Assembly: GCF_023715325.1 (NCBI RefSeq)
Contig: NZ_JAMBNX010000012.1
Location: 51,097-115,096 of the forward strand
Direction: 5' to 3'
Length of the DNA: 64,000 nucleotides
Source of the DNA: Agromyces mediolanus
GTDB taxonomy: Bacteria > Actinomycetota > Actinomycetes > Actinomycetales > Microbacteriaceae
Of the stretch, positions 37,464-47,594 are shown piece after piece; position 1 is the stretch's first letter, and the number at the start of each line of letters is the position of its first letter. Position numbers and translations under genes: made by a program. The notes under the pieces are model-generated. The model saw only the letters and a program-made list of their open reading frames with translations. It searched no databases and was not told the DNA's origin.

Positions 37464-37497
37464 AACGGGGCGGTCTCCCGAAGGAGGCCGCCCCGTT
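37464..37497. terminator. Long hairpin between RDD and DUF4191 genes
   Basis: AACGGGGCGGTCTCC pairs with GGAGGCCGCCCCGTT around a CGAA tetraloop (37479-37482), with one T-G pair. It sits between two convergent stops. Confidence 0.7.
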
Positions 37498-37520
37498 CGC
37501 GTCACCGGGACCGGTGCGGG

Positions 37521-38234
37521 TCAGCGCAGCTTGCCGCGCTGCGGCCGCACCTTCAGCGGGTCGATGCCCTTCGGGATCGGCAGCGAGCTCTGCAGCGAGT
37601 TGAGGCGGTTCGAGACGGCCATGACCTCGGGCTTCGTCAGGGTCTTCTTGAGCTTCCGCAGCTTCGACGCGAGGCGGTGCAGCTCGACGTCACCGTCCTC
37701 GTGGCCGACCGAGATGAGTGTGACGTCGACGGTCGGCAGGACACGCGCGATCTTGCGCTGCTCGTCGTCGAGCATGCGCTGGGTGCGGCTCGCGGGGCCT
37801 TCGCTGATCAGGACCACGCCACCTCGCCCGACGGCGCGGTACACGGCGTCCTGCGTGCGGCCGTTGACGGCCACCGGCATCTCGTTGCCGACCCAGCCGC
37901 CGCGCAGGCCGCTGCGCAGCACTGCGCCGACCGCACCCGGCTGCCCGTCGATCTGCGAGTAGGCGGCGCGCTCGGCGCGGCGGCCGAGGATGATCATCGC
38001 GATCAGGAGGCCGGCGAGCACGCCCGCGACGACCCACAGCGCGATCGTGAAGCCATTGCCCTCGCTGAGCCACAGCGCGAGTCCGAGCGTCACCGCGATC
38101 GGGGCGAGGAAGCCGAGGAGCATGAGCCACTGCGCGGTCGAGTCGTAGCGGCGGGTCATCTGGAAGACCTGCCACATCTGCTTCAGACGGCCGGGCTCCT
38201 TGGGGGAGGACGCGGAGTCCTTGGTGCGTGCCAT
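37521..38234 (-). CDS. DUF4191 family membrane protein
   Basis: 237-residue conserved actinobacterial protein: basic N-terminus, two adjacent hydrophobic helices (about 38-58 and 63-83), then a soluble part. The latter contains GGWVGNEMPVAVNGRTQDAVYRAVGRGGVVLISEG and a basic C-terminus. Function unknown; it is routinely found beside lipA and lipB. TATCCT is six bases before the ATG, so it has its own leaderless promoter rather than depending on lipA. Confidence 0.9.
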   Translation of the reverse strand: MARTKDSASSPKEPGRLKQMWQVFQMTRRYDSTAQWLMLLGFLAPIAVTLGLALWLSEGNGFTIALWVVAGVLAGLLIAMIILGRRAERAAYSQIDGQPGAVGAVLRSGLRGGWVGNEMPVAVNGRTQDAVYRAVGRGGVVLISEGPASRTQRMLDDEQRKIARVLPTVDVTLISVGHEDGDVELHRLASKLRKLKKTLTKPEVMAVSNRLNSLQSSLPIPKGIDPLKVRPQRGKLR

Positions 38235-38240
38235 GCGTCA

Positions 38241-38246
38241 AGGATA
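38241..38246 (-). promoter_or_regulatory. -10 element of a leaderless promoter
   Basis: TATCCT on the minus strand, six bases, then ATG 38234. Confidence 0.5.
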
Positions 38247-38331
38247 CCGGCGGCGGGGGCCGCCGCAGACCGTGTTCGCGGCCCGCGTGCGGCCCTCGTC
38301 CGGAGCGGCGACGCCGGAGGAGGTCAGCGAG

Positions 38332-39321
38332 TCAGCCGACCGCCTGCGCGAAGCCGAGCTCGGCGTCGGCGAGGTGGGCGAGACCTGACGGGAGTTCGCG
38401 TCCTTTCGCGCGCATCGACTGGGCCCAGAGACGACCGGCCCGGTACGAGGAGCGCACGAGCGGGCCGGCGAGCACGCCGAGGTACCCGAGCTCCTCGGCT
38501 TCCGCCTTCAGCTCGACGAACTCCTCGGGCCGGACCCACCTGGCGACCGGCAGGTGCCGCGGACTCGGCCGCAGGTACTGCGTGATCGTGATGATGTCGG
38601 TCCCGGCCTCGAGGAGGTCCCGGAGCGCTTGCGACACCTCGGCGCGCTCCTCACCCATGCCGAGGATGAGATTGGACTTCGTGATCAGACCGGCGTCGCG
38701 CCCCTGGGTGATGACGTCGAGGGAACGCTCGTAGCGGAAGGCCGGGCGGATCCGCTTGAAGATCCGCGGGACCGTCTCGACGTTGTGCGCGAACACCTCC
38801 GGGCGGGCGGAGAAGACCTGCCCGAGCAGTTCCGGCTCGCCGTTGAAATCCGGCACCAGGATCTCGACCCCCGTGCCGGGGGACTGCGCGTGGATCTGCC
38901 GGATCGTCTCCGCGTAGAGCCAGGCGCCGCCGTCGGGAAGGTCGTCGCGCGCGACGCCGGTGACGGTCGAGTAGCGCAGCTGCATCCGCACGACCGACTC
39001 CGCGACCCGCCGCGGTTCGTCGGCGTCGTACTCGGCGGGTTTGCCGGTATCGATCTGGCAGAAGTCGCACCGCCTGGTGCACTGCGAGCCGCCGATGAGG
39101 AAGGTCGCCTCGCGGTCCTCCCAGCACTCGTAGATGTTCGGGCACCCGGCCTCCTGGCAGACGGTGTGCAGGTCCTCGCTCTTCACGAGCGACTGCAGTG
39201 CGCGGTACTCGGGCCCCATCTTCGCCCGGGTCTTGATCCACTCCGGCTTGCGTTCGATCGGCGTCTGGGCGTTGCGGACTTCGAGGCGCAGCAGTCGGCG
39301 CCCCTGCGGTTCGGCGCTCAC
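38332..39321 (-). CDS. lipA: Lipoyl synthase
   Basis: Radical SAM enzyme that inserts two sulfurs into octanoyl groups on E2 proteins; 329 residues. The radical cluster motif is [11 protein letters not shown]. The auxiliary cluster cysteines are in [12 protein letters not shown], and the serine ligand is in the late RSSYRAG. GTG 39321 overlaps the lipB stop as GTGA, so the two are translationally coupled. Its substrates are probably the E2 protein encoded at 41836-43377 and the glycine cleavage H protein. Confidence 0.97.
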   Translation of the reverse strand: MSAEPQGRRLLRLEVRNAQTPIERKPEWIKTRAKMGPEYRALQSLVKSEDLHTVCQEAGCPNIYECWEDREATFLIGGSQCTRRCDFCQIDTGKPAEYDADEPRRVAESVVRMQLRYSTVTGVARDDLPDGGAWLYAETIRQIHAQSPGTGVEILVPDFNGEPELLGQVFSARPEVFAHNVETVPRIFKRIRPAFRYERSLDVITQGRDAGLITKSNLILGMGEERAEVSQALRDLLEAGTDIITITQYLRPSPRHLPVARWVRPEEFVELKAEAEELGYLGVLAGPLVRSSYRAGRLWAQSMRAKGRELPSGLAHLADAELGFAQAVG

Positions 39322-39953
39322 GCGGCGATCGCCGCCTCGGATGCCTCGAGGTGCCGGAGCACCGGTTCGACCACGTCGACCGGCCGCACGGTGCGACCGA
39401 GGACGCGGGAGATGGTCGTCACCCCGGCGTCGCGGATGCCGCAGGCGACGATCTTCTCGTACGGTTCGAGCGAGTTGGAGCAGTTCAGTGCGAAGCCGTG
39501 CATGGTGACGCCGTCGGCGACACGGATGCCGATGGCGGCGATCTTCTCGTCGACGCCGTCGCCGACCCAGACGCCGGAGCGCCCCTCGACCCGGCGCCCC
39601 GCGACGCCGAGTTCGGCCAGGACGGCGATCAACACGTCTTCGAGCCGACGGACGTAGCCGACGACGTCGATGGGCTCCGGCAGCCGCAGGATGGGATAGC
39701 CGACGAGCTGGCCCGGACCGTGCCAGGTGATCTTGCCGCCGCGGTCGACCTCGACGACGGGGGTCCGGTCGACCGGCCGCTCGTCGGGACTCGTCCGTTT
39801 GCCGGCGGTGTAGACCGGCTGGTGTTCGAGGAGGATGACGGTGCCCGGGTTGGTCCCGGAGACCACCGCCTGGTGGACGGCGCGCTGGAGGGAGAGTCCC
39901 TCTTCGTACGGCACGGAGTTGGCGCTTAGCCCCGTGACGACAGAGTCGAGCAT
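39318..39953 (-). CDS. lipB: Lipoyl(octanoyl) transferase
   Basis: Transfers octanoate from ACP to lipoyl domains; 211 residues. Motifs: [17 protein letters not shown], the acylated Cys in [12 protein letters not shown] and the activating Lys in [11 protein letters not shown] 39953 follows TAGACT by seven bases; the frame upstream to 40292 has no homology. It starts the lipB-lipA unit. The octanoyl-ACP comes from the fab pathway encoded earlier in the window. Confidence 0.96.
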   Translation of the reverse strand: MLDSVVTGLSANSVPYEEGLSLQRAVHQAVVSGTNPGTVILLEHQPVYTAGKRTSPDERPVDRTPVVEVDRGGKITWHGPGQLVGYPILRLPEPIDVVGYVRRLEDVLIAVLAELGVAGRRVEGRSGVWVGDGVDEKIAAIGIRVADGVTMHGFALNCSNSLEPYEKIVACGIRDAGVTTISRVLGRTVRPVDVVEPVLRHLEASEAAIAA

Positions 39954-39960
39954 GCGGATC

Positions 39961-39966
39961 AGTCTA
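39961..39966 (-). promoter_or_regulatory. -10 element of leaderless lipB
   Basis: TAGACT on the minus strand, seven bases, then ATG 39953. Confidence 0.5.
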
Positions 39967-40078
39967 GACACCGGTGGCCGCGCGGTGCCCCTCGTCCACA
40001 CGCGCGTGTCGCCGAGCGGCTTCCACCGATCCTCGGCGTCGGTGATCGTGGCACGCGGGCGGCGGTGAAGATCGCTGA

Positions 40079-41839
40079 ATGGAGCAGGAGACGAAGCACG
40101 AGCGACGCGGGCGACGCGTCCGAAGCCGCACCGCTGCACGGCGCCGGAGTGGCGCGGCGACGAGGGTGGAGCGCCGCTCGGAGGGTCCGCCGAACGCTCC
40201 GGGGGCGACCGCTCCGGTGCCGACGTCTCCGGTGGCGACCTCGCCGTGGGCTGAGCCGGGTCGGGCCCCGGTGGCGCCCGTGACGTTCGCACCGGGCGGA
40301 TGCCTCGGCGGCTATCGCATCCTCCGGCGAATCGCCTCGGGCGCGCGCGCTCAGGTGTTCCTGGCGGTGCCCGAGCCCGCCGAGGTGCCGGAGCTCCGAG
40401 ATGACGGGGCCGCGTCCGGTGCCCGTCCGGTGGTGCTCCGGGTGTACGACGAGACGGTCGACCAGGACACGGTCACGATCGAGCTCGAGGCGCTCACCGC
40501 TCTCGGCGGTGCGGCGCTCCCGTCCCTCATCGATGTCTTCGCGGCATCCGGATCGGTGTGCCTCGTCGTCGAGTCGATCAGCGGTCACCGGTTGTCGAAC
40601 GTGCTCGACGAACGACGGTTGGCACCGGGGGAGGCGGTCACGGTGCTGGCGCCGCTCGTCGCAGCCGTCCGTGAGCTCGCGGAGGCGGGGTTCGCGCATC
40701 CCGAGCTCTCGGCGGCCGATGTCCGTTTCGATGCGAGCGGGCGGCCGCGCATCACGGGACTCGGCCGCGTGCGGCGGCTCGGGCCGGTGTCGGCCGATCG
40801 AACCGGCCTCGAGCGTCGGTCGCACGAGGCCCTGGTCGAGCTCATCGAGCTCGTGGCGGGCGCCACGAATCCGGCGACGCCGTTGCACCGGGTCGTGGAG
40901 CTGGCTCGTACCCGGCTCGTCGCCCGCCCCTTCGAACCGTTCACCCTGGCACTCGAGCAGGAGCTCTTCCGCGTCGCAGTGGCATCGCCGGTGCGGGGCG
41001 CGACTGACGCACTCCGCGCCCCTGGAGCGTGGTCCGCCCCGCCCGTGTCGCTCGGCCTGCCGGCCCTGGAGGGCGAGCGCACCGATCCGGTCGCGGAGTC
41101 TGCCGCGGCTGCATCGAGGCGGCGCGCTCGAGCGGGCCGGGCCGCTCGGCCCGCCCCCGTCGGCGAGGGACGAACAGCGCTCGGCCATCTGCTCGCCGCG
41201 GAGGCGCCGCTATTCGAGCTGTTTCGACAGGGGAGTTGGCGGCGGTGGTTGGCCGAACGGCTCGGTCGCCGCCGGGGCGTCGTCGCCGTCGGTGCGCTCG
41301 CCGCTGCAGCGGCCTCGGTGCTGCTGCTCACCCTCGTCCCGCCGCAACGTGGCGCGTCGGCAGACGGAGGTGCCGCAACGGTGGAACGTCCGGCAGCAGA
41401 AGCGAGCTCGCCCGAGGAAGGGGGCGTGCTCGAATCCACGGGGGAAACCTCCGGAGCTGACACGGGGGAGCCTGCCGGTGCTGACGCGGGGGTGTCCGCC
41501 GGAGCTGACGCGGCTGCGCTCGACGACCCGGCGGCGCTCGCGGCGGCGGCGGCGGAGCTGCTCGCGCTGCGTGACACGTGCCTCTCCACGGCCGACCCGC
41601 AGTGCCTCGCCCAGGTCGTGCAACCCGGGTCCGCGCTCGAGCGTAACGATCAGGCGCGCCTCTCGGATGAGACACCGGCCGAAGCCGCGGGCTACGATCT
41701 CGACGCGGTGACGGTCGCCGGCACGATGGGCGGTGCCGTGCTGCTGCAGGTGCCCGTGGTCGGCGTCGAACGCGAACCGGCCTCGCTCCTGATGATTCGG
41801 AGCGAGGCCGGTTGGCGTCTACGGGAGATCTTCGACTAG
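40079..41839 (+). CDS. Membrane-anchored protein with degenerate Ser/Thr kinase domain
   Basis: 586 residues. A basic, Pro/Ala-rich N-terminus leads into a Hanks-type kinase-like domain (about 78-300): glycine-rich [10 protein letters not shown] (85-94), Arg121 in place of the ATP-binding Lys, and HPELSAADV (207-215) in place of HRDLKxxN. TGLGR (226-230) replaces DFG. A transmembrane helix lies at about 399-420. An Ala/Glu/Asp-rich linker and a small outer domain with two cysteines ([11 protein letters not shown]) follow. All three catalytic residues are lost, so it is a pseudokinase. It is inserted between E2 and lipB and overlaps the E2 end by four bases. Role unknown. Confidence 0.8.
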   Translation: MEQETKHERRGRRVRSRTAARRRSGAATRVERRSEGPPNAPGATAPVPTSPVATSPWAEPGRAPVAPVTFAPGGCLGGYRILRRIASGARAQVFLAVPEPAEVPELRDDGAASGARPVVLRVYDETVDQDTVTIELEALTALGGAALPSLIDVFAASGSVCLVVESISGHRLSNVLDERRLAPGEAVTVLAPLVAAVRELAEAGFAHPELSAADVRFDASGRPRITGLGRVRRLGPVSADRTGLERRSHEALVELIELVAGATNPATPLHRVVELARTRLVARPFEPFTLALEQELFRVAVASPVRGATDALRAPGAWSAPPVSLGLPALEGERTDPVAESAAAASRRRARAGRAARPAPVGEGRTALGHLLAAEAPLFELFRQGSWRRWLAERLGRRRGVVAVGALAAAAASVLLLTLVPPQRGASADGGAATVERPAAEASSPEEGGVLESTGETSGADTGEPAGADAGVSAGADAAALDDPAALAAAAAELLALRDTCLSTADPQCLAQVVQPGSALERNDQARLSDETPAEAAGYDLDAVTVAGTMGGAVLLQVPVVGVEREPASLLMIRSEAGWRLREIFD

Positions 41840-43377
41840 ATGCCGAGGTCGGCGTCGAAGGCACCCTCCTCGAGCCGCTCCTTCACCGCGGTGAGGAAGC
41901 GGGCCGCGTCGGCCCCGTCGATGATGCGGTGGTCGTACGAGAGGGCGAGGTACACCATCGAGCGCACGGCGATCGCGTCGGAGCCATCCTGCGAGACCAC
42001 GACGGCGCGCTTCACCACAGTGCCGGTGCCGAGAATCGCGGTCTGCGGCAGGAAGACCACCGGAGTGTCGAAGAGCGCGCCGCGCGAACCCGTGTTCGTC
42101 AGCGTGAAGGTGCCGCCGGAGAGCTCGTCGGGCTTCAGCTGGTTGTTGCGGGTGCGCTCGGCGAGGTCGGCGATCTGCGCGGCGAGGCCGGCGATGTCGA
42201 GCTCGCCCGCGTCGCGGACGACCGGGGTGAGCAGACCACGCTCGGTGTCGACCGCGATGCTCATGTTCTCCTGCGCCGGGTAGACGATGGAGTCGCCTTC
42301 GACGGTGGAGTTGATGATCGGGTACGCCCGGAGCGCCTCGGCGGCGGCCATCGCGAAGAACGGCAGGAACGACAGCTTGTTGCCGGTCTTCTGCAGGAAC
42401 TCGCCCTTGACGCGGTCGCGGAGCTTCGCCACCTTGGTGACGTCGACCTCGACGACCGTCGTGAGCTGCGCGGTCGACTGCATCGAGACGACGGCGCGCT
42501 CGGCGACGACCTTGCGCAGACGGGTCATCGCCTGCGTGGTGCCGCGCAGCGGCGAGGTCTCGAGAGGAGTGCGGGCCGGCGCGGCCGAGCCGGCCGCCGT
42601 GGGAGCGCCCTGGGCCTGCAGCACATCCTGCTTGCGGATGCGTCCGCCGACGCCAGTGCCGGTGACACTGGCGAGGTCGACGCCCTGCTCGCTGGCGAGC
42701 TTGCGCACGATCGGCGTCACGTAGCCACTCGGGCCGGCGTGCGAGCCGCCGGTCGCGGGAGCCGCAGCAGCCGGAGCGGCGGCGGGCGCCGGTGCGGCCG
42801 GTGCCGGAGCGGGGGCGGCGGGCGCCTCAGCAGCCGGTGCGGGTGCGGCCGGTGCCGGGGCGGCCGGTGCGGGAGCAGCCGGGGCCTCAGCAGCCGGGGC
42901 AGGAGCAGCCGGTGCCGGAGCAGCCGGGGCGGGTGCCGCGGGTGCCTCAGCGGCCGGTGCCGGGGCAGCCGGTGCGGGTGCCTCAGCGGCCGGTGCGGGA
43001 GCAGCCGGTGCGGGGGCCGCGGGTGCCTCAGCGGCCGGTGCCGGGGCAGCCGGTGCCGGTGCGGCGGGCGCCTCTGCAGCGGGCGCCTCTGCAGCGGGCG
43101 CCTCGGCGGCCGGCGCGGCCGGCTCCTCCGCGGCGGCCGCGCCGTCACCGATGGTGACGAGCGCGGTGCCGACCTCGACGGTCTCGTCCTCCTGGACGAG
43201 GATCGCCTCGATGACGCCGGCGACGGGCGACGGGATCTCCGTGTCGACCTTGTCGGTGGAGACCTCGAGCAGCGGCTCGTCCACCTCCACGCGGTCGCCG
43301 ACGGCCTTCAGCCAGCGCGTGACCGTCCCCTCCGTGACACTCTCACCGAGTGCCGGGAGGCTGACTGATTGGCTCAT
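41836..43377 (-). CDS. sucB: 2-oxoacid dehydrogenase E2, dihydrolipoamide acyltransferase
   Basis: Core of the pyruvate/2-oxoglutarate dehydrogenase complexes; 513 residues. One lipoyl domain (1-77, Lys43 in STDKVD), an Ala/Pro/Glu linker of about 130 residues (80-210), a peripheral subunit-binding domain (219-254, [15 protein letters not shown]) and the catalytic domain with SYDHRIIDG (His483, Asp487). Most actinobacterial homologues of this locus (DlaT) have two lipoyl domains; here there is one. Annotation as succinyl- or acetyl-transferase is not decided by sequence; proximity to lpdA and lipBA suggests a shared E2 serving PDH. Confidence 0.94.
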   Translation of the reverse strand: MSQSVSLPALGESVTEGTVTRWLKAVGDRVEVDEPLLEVSTDKVDTEIPSPVAGVIEAILVQEDETVEVGTALVTIGDGAAAAEEPAAPAAEAPAAEAPAAEAPAAPAPAAPAPAAEAPAAPAPAAPAPAAEAPAPAAPAPAAEAPAAPAPAAPAPAAPAPAAEAPAAPAPAAPAPAAPAPAAEAPAAPAPAPAAPAPAAAPAAAAPATGGSHAGPSGYVTPIVRKLASEQGVDLASVTGTGVGGRIRKQDVLQAQGAPTAAGSAAPARTPLETSPLRGTTQAMTRLRKVVAERAVVSMQSTAQLTTVVEVDVTKVAKLRDRVKGEFLQKTGNKLSFLPFFAMAAAEALRAYPIINSTVEGDSIVYPAQENMSIAVDTERGLLTPVVRDAGELDIAGLAAQIADLAERTRNNQLKPDELSGGTFTLTNTGSRGALFDTPVVFLPQTAILGTGTVVKRAVVVSQDGSDAIAVRSMVYLALSYDHRIIDGADAARFLTAVKERLEEGAFDADLGI

Positions 43378-43437
43378 TCGCTTGTCTCCTTCACAGCGTT
43401 GGACGCCTTGTGTGGTCCGATTATCGAGCGGGTGGGG

Positions 43438-44811
43438 TCAGATCGCGTGCAGCGGCTTGCCGGCGAGCTTCAGCACAGCTTCGCCGAACGCCTCGTTCTG
43501 CGTGGGGTGGGCGTGGATGAAGGGCGCGATGTCCTCCGGGTACGCCTCCCAGTTCACGGCGAGCTGAGCCTCGCCGATGAGCTCACCGACGCGGCCCCCG
43601 ATCATGTGGACGCCGACGATCGGGCCCTCCTTGACCTGGACGACCTTGATCGAGCCGCTCGTGCCGAGGATGCTGCTCTTGCCGTTGCCGGCGAGGTTGT
43701 ACTCGTAGCTCGTGACCTGCTCGGCGCCGAACTTCTCGGCGGCCTTCGCCTCCGTGTAGCCGACCGACGCGACCTCAGGCTCGCAGTAGGTGATCTTCGG
43801 GATGTTGACGTCCTCGACGACGATCGGGTTCAGACCCGCGATCTCCTCGGCGACGAAGATGCCCTGCTGGTAGCTGCGGTGCGCGAGCTGCAGGCCCGGG
43901 ACGATGTCGCCGATGGCGTAGACGCCGGGCACGTTCGTCGCGAGGCGCTCGTTGGTGAGCACGAAGCCGCGGTCCATCTGGACACCCGCCTCTTCGAAGC
44001 CGAGACCCTGGGTGACCGGTCCTCGGCCCACCGCGACGAGCAACAGCTCAGCCTCGATCGTGGTGCCGTTCTCGAGCGTCACGACGACACCCGACTCGTT
44101 CTGGGTGACGCTCTGGAACCGGATGCCGAGCGAGTAGTCGATGCCGCGCTTCTTGAAGGCGCGTTCGAGCTGCTTGGAGATCGACTCCTCCTCGTTCGGC
44201 ACGAGGTGGGGGAGCGCTTCGATCACGGTCACCTCGGCGCCGAAGGAGCGCCAGACGCTCGCGAACTCGACGCCGATGACGCCGCCGCCGAGGACGGCGA
44301 CCTTGCCGGGGACGAAGTCGAGCTGCAGGGCCTGCTCGCTCGTGATCACGCGACCGCCGATCTCGAGACCGGGCAGCGAGCGCGAGTAGGAGCCGGTAGC
44401 CAGGACGACGTTCTTGCCCACGTAGCGCTCACCGGCGACCTCGACCGTGTTCGGCGCGACCAGGCGGCCCTCGCCTTCGACGACGGGGATGCCGCGCGCC
44501 TTCAGCAGGCCCTGGAGGCCCTTCCACTTGCTTGCGACGATGCCCTCGCGGTACGCGGTCACGCCCGGCATGTCGATGCCCTCGAACGCGGTCTTGACGC
44601 CGTACTTGGCCGCGTCCTTGGCGGACTCGGCGACCTCGGCGGCGTGGAGCAGCGCCTTCGTCGGGATGCAACCGCGGTGCAGGCACGTACCACCGAGCTT
44701 GTCCTTCTCGATGACGACGGCCGTCATGCCGAGCTCGACCGCTCGGATGGCCGCCGCGTACCCGGCGCTCCCGCCGCCCAGGACGACGATGTCAAAGTTC
44801 TGCTCGGACAA
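43438..44811 (-). CDS. lpdA: Dihydrolipoyl dehydrogenase (E3)
   Basis: FAD disulfide oxidoreductase that reoxidizes the lipoyl arm of E2 and makes NADH; 457 residues. The FAD motif VVLGGGSAGYAAA, the redox disulfide GGTCLHRGCIPTK, the NAD motif AVLGGGVIGVEFAS and the dimer-interface HAHPTQNE with the catalytic His-Glu pair are intact. TTG 44811 is chosen: AGGGAGA lies upstream and the sequence then starts LSEQNFDIVVLGGG like its homologues. The alternative ATG is 44832. E2 follows 60 bases downstream. Confidence 0.96.
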   Translation of the reverse strand: MSEQNFDIVVLGGGSAGYAAAIRAVELGMTAVVIEKDKLGGTCLHRGCIPTKALLHAAEVAESAKDAAKYGVKTAFEGIDMPGVTAYREGIVASKWKGLQGLLKARGIPVVEGEGRLVAPNTVEVAGERYVGKNVVLATGSYSRSLPGLEIGGRVITSEQALQLDFVPGKVAVLGGGVIGVEFASVWRSFGAEVTVIEALPHLVPNEEESISKQLERAFKKRGIDYSLGIRFQSVTQNESGVVVTLENGTTIEAELLLVAVGRGPVTQGLGFEEAGVQMDRGFVLTNERLATNVPGVYAIGDIVPGLQLAHRSYQQGIFVAEEIAGLNPIVVEDVNIPKITYCEPEVASVGYTEAKAAEKFGAEQVTSYEYNLAGNGKSSILGTSGSIKVVQVKEGPIVGVHMIGGRVGELIGEAQLAVNWEAYPEDIAPFIHAHPTQNEAFGEAVLKLAGKPLHAI

Positions 44812-44879
44812 ACCGGTATCTCCCTCGCGCATTCAGATCTGCGACACGGACCGCGCCGGGTTCGTGCCCGGAGCGGGTG

Positions 44880-44905
44880 ACCGGGGCGAGTGTTTTCGCC
44901 CCGGT
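44880..44905 (-). terminator. Hairpin between pepA and lpdA
   Basis: ACCGGGGCGA (44880-44889) and TCGCCCCGGT (44896-44905) with a six-base loop. It lies after the pepA stop on the minus strand and separates pepA from the E3-E2 unit. Confidence 0.6.
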
Positions 44906-44914
44906 TCGACCTTA

Positions 44915-46381
44915 CTACCCCGCGGCGAGCTCCTCGCCAAGGCGGACCAGGGTGCGCACGGCGATGCCGGTCGGACCGCCGCCCGTGAAGCCCCAGGCCG
45001 CCCCGCCGTTGTCGGCCGGCCCTGCGATGTCCAGGTGCGCCCACGGGATCTTCGCGCCGTCGCGCTCGCCCACGAACTCCTGGAGGAACACGCCGGCGAG
45101 CAGCATGCCGGGCACGACGCCGCCGAGCTTCGTGTTCGTGAGGTCCGCGACGTCCGACTTCAGGAGGGGGAGCAGGTGGGCGGGCAGCGGCATCGGCCAG
45201 AGGGACTCGTCGACGGCCGCGGCGGCGTCGCGGACACGCTGGACGAGGTCGTCGTCGCCCATGAGGCCGGTGATCCGCCCGCCGAGCGCGACCAGCTGGG
45301 CGCCGGTCAACGTGGCGACGTCGATGATCGCATCTGGCTGCTCCTCGCTCGCGGCGACGAGGCCGTCGGCCAGCACGAGCCGCCCTTCGGCATCCGTATT
45401 GAGCACCTCGACGGTCTTGCCGCCGCGGATCCGCAGGACGTCGTTCGGCCGCATCGCGGTGCCGGAGGGGAGGTTCTCGGCCAGGCAGAGCCAGGCCGTG
45501 ACCCGCACGGGTGCGTTCAGCCGCGCGAGCGCGAGCGTCGCGTTGAACACGGCGGCGGCGCCGGCCATGTCGCCCTTCATCCCGACCATCGACTGCATGG
45601 GCTTCAAGCTCAGCCCACCGGAGTCGAAGGTGATGCCCTTGCCGACGAAGGCGAGAGAAGTGGTCGCGCCGTCCGGGGCGTACTCCAGACGCACGAGGCG
45701 GGGACCGCGGACGGAGCCCTGACCGACGCCGAGGAGGCCCCCGAACCCGCCTGCTTCGAGCTCGTCCTCCGCGTACACGGTGGCCTGGATCCCGGCCGCT
45801 CGAGCGGCGTCGACGGCGATCTCGGCGAATCGAGCGGGGAAGAGCTCGGAGGGGGAGAGGTTCACGAGGTCGCGGGTCGCGGCGACGGCCTCGGCGACCG
45901 TGCGGACGCGCTCGGTGCCGAGCTCCTCGTCGCCGAACTCCGTGTGCAGGGTGATCGAAGCGACGGGCGGCTTCGGCTTCGAGCGGTACTCGTTGAAGCG
46001 ATAGGCGCCGAGTGCGGCCCCCTCGAGGAGCGCGGCGGCCTCGGCCGCCGAGGCGGCAGGGATGCCGATCGCGACGGAGTCCACCTCGCTCAGCTGTCGC
46101 AGCGCGCTTCCCGCGGCCAGTCGGAGTGCGTCGGCATCCGCGGCGGCACCGGTGCCGGCGACCGCCACGACGCGCCCGTCGACCGAGGGGTCGGCGAGTC
46201 GGACCAGCTCGTCGGCCGCGCCCTTCGCCCCGAGTGCGCGCAGCTGCGCCTCCGCCCATTCGAAACCGGCGGGGGCGAGGAGCTGGGGGCCGTCGTCGGT
46301 GCTCCGTGAGGCGAGGACGACGACCTCGGCATCGGCGTCGACGGCAGGGGAAGCGGACAGCGAGATGGTGGGAATGGGCAT
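44915..46381 (-). CDS. pepA: Leucyl aminopeptidase
   Basis: M17 di-zinc aminopeptidase cleaving N-terminal residues of peptides; 488 residues. The metal and catalytic motifs are GKGITFDSGGLSLK and NTDAEGRLVLADGL, with MKGDMAGAAAV between them. The N-terminal domain is the usual macro-like fold and is poorly conserved. ATG 46381 follows TAGCAT by seven bases. Position next to the E2/E3 genes matches Rv2213 in Mycobacterium. Confidence 0.96.
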   Translation of the reverse strand: MPIPTISLSASPAVDADAEVVVLASRSTDDGPQLLAPAGFEWAEAQLRALGAKGAADELVRLADPSVDGRVVAVAGTGAAADADALRLAAGSALRQLSEVDSVAIGIPAASAAEAAALLEGAALGAYRFNEYRSKPKPPVASITLHTEFGDEELGTERVRTVAEAVAATRDLVNLSPSELFPARFAEIAVDAARAAGIQATVYAEDELEAGGFGGLLGVGQGSVRGPRLVRLEYAPDGATTSLAFVGKGITFDSGGLSLKPMQSMVGMKGDMAGAAAVFNATLALARLNAPVRVTAWLCLAENLPSGTAMRPNDVLRIRGGKTVEVLNTDAEGRLVLADGLVAASEEQPDAIIDVATLTGAQLVALGGRITGLMGDDDLVQRVRDAAAAVDESLWPMPLPAHLLPLLKSDVADLTNTKLGGVVPGMLLAGVFLQEFVGERDGAKIPWAHLDIAGPADNGGAAWGFTGGGPTGIAVRTLVRLGEELAAG

Positions 46382-46388
46382 GGCTTCG

Positions 46389-46394
46389 ATGCTA
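46389..46394 (-). promoter_or_regulatory. -10 element of leaderless pepA
   Basis: TAGCAT on the minus strand, seven bases, then ATG 46381. Confidence 0.5.
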
Positions 46395-46464
46395 CGCGGC
46401 GCGGTGTTCGCTGTGAGCGTTCGCGCGAGGCATCCGCGCCGGCGGCCGTCCGGATCGGGCTCAG

Positions 46465-46470
46465 TAGTCT
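46465..46470 (+). promoter_or_regulatory. -10 element of a leaderless promoter
   Basis: TAGTCT, six bases, then ATG 46477 of the PAC2 gene. Confidence 0.6.
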
Positions 46471-46476
46471 GGAACC

Positions 46477-47400
46477 ATGCGTGACGCCCGAACTCTGTAC
46501 GAGCTGAACCCCGCGGTCGAAGTGCCGCTCGGCCTTCCGCTCGTGGCCGGGCTCACCGGCTTCGCCGACGCGGGCGGTGCCGTTGCGCAGACGACCGAGT
46601 ACCTGCGTTCGACCCTCGACACCGTCGTCGTGGCCGACTTCGACGCCGACGAGCTGCTCGACTACCGGGCTCGTCGTCCCGTCATCGTCTTCGATGGCGA
46701 CCACCTCACGGACTACCGACCCGCGCGGCTCGGCCTCGACCTCGCGAAGGACGAGCTCGGCCGCCCGTTCCTGCTGCTCACGGGCTTCGAGCCCGACTTC
46801 CAGTGGGAGCGGTTCTCGCGCGCGGTGATCGAACTGGTGGAGCGCTATCAGGTCGCCTCGTTCAGTTGGCTGAACGCGATCCCGATGCCGGTGCCGCACA
46901 CCCGGCCCATCGGCGTCACCGTGAGCGGGAACCGCAGCGAACTGATCGAGACGATGTCGGTTTGGCGGCCGACCACGCAGGTCCCGGCCAATGCCCTCCA
47001 CCTCGTGGAGTACCGGCTGCACGAGCGCGAGCTGCCGACCGCCGGCTTCGTTCTGCTCGTGCCCCACTACCTCGGCGACACGGAGTACCCGGCGGCGGCG
47101 ATCGCGGCGCTCGAGGCGACGAGTGCCGGCACGGGGTTGATCTTCCCGACGGAAGTGCTCCGCGAGCAGGGCCGCGAGTTCGTGGCGCGCATCGATGAGC
47201 AGGTCGCGGAGAACCAGGAGCTCGCGAAGCTCGTGACGACACTCGAGCATCGCTACGACGCGTACATGGCGGGGACGAGTCTCCGTTCCCCACTGACCGA
47301 TGAGGACGGAGAGGTGCCGACCGCCGACGAGATCGCGGCCGAGCTCGAGAAGTTCCTCGCCTTCCGTCGCACCGACGAGGAACCGCCGCACCCGCTGTGA
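46477..47400 (+). CDS. PAC2 family protein
   Basis: 307 residues related to the PAC2/proteasome assembly chaperone fold: PLVAGLTGFADAGGAVAQTTEYLRSTL at the start, YRARRPVIVFDGDHLTDYRPARLGLDL and FSWLNAIPMPVPHTRPIGVTVSGNR. Actinobacteria have PAC2-like proteins of unproven role. The C-terminal 60 residues are acidic and helical. The gene is leaderless and is followed by the sigma factor promoter region. Confidence 0.9.
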   Translation: MRDARTLYELNPAVEVPLGLPLVAGLTGFADAGGAVAQTTEYLRSTLDTVVVADFDADELLDYRARRPVIVFDGDHLTDYRPARLGLDLAKDELGRPFLLLTGFEPDFQWERFSRAVIELVERYQVASFSWLNAIPMPVPHTRPIGVTVSGNRSELIETMSVWRPTTQVPANALHLVEYRLHERELPTAGFVLLVPHYLGDTEYPAAAIAALEATSAGTGLIFPTEVLREQGREFVARIDEQVAENQELAKLVTTLEHRYDAYMAGTSLRSPLTDEDGEVPTADEIAAELEKFLAFRRTDEEPPHPL

Positions 47401-47511
47401 CCTCCCGGGTCTCGCCGGAGGGGGAATAGCGGCGGATCCCGAGGCGTTCTCATTCCTCGACGGGCGCGAGTGGCGGATCGGCGCCGAACGCACGAAGAAC
47501 CGACGGCTCAC

Positions 47512-47520
47512 TGGTATAAT
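47512..47520 (+). promoter_or_regulatory. Extended -10 promoter of sigA
   Basis: TGGTATAAT fits the extended -10 form TGnTATAAT; the -35 region is weak. It is 179 bases before the start, so the leader would contain the two 20-bp repeats. Confidence 0.6.
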
Positions 47521-47594
47521 TGTAGGCAGGACCCGTTCTGGTCGGCCGAGGCGATCTCGATCGCATTCGCTGCGGACTTGACATGGGTCCTCAT

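Noticed and set aside
42748..43140. Minisatellite in the E2 region as an independent repeat element
   Set aside because: It is in frame within lipoamide acyltransferase and encodes the flexible linker.
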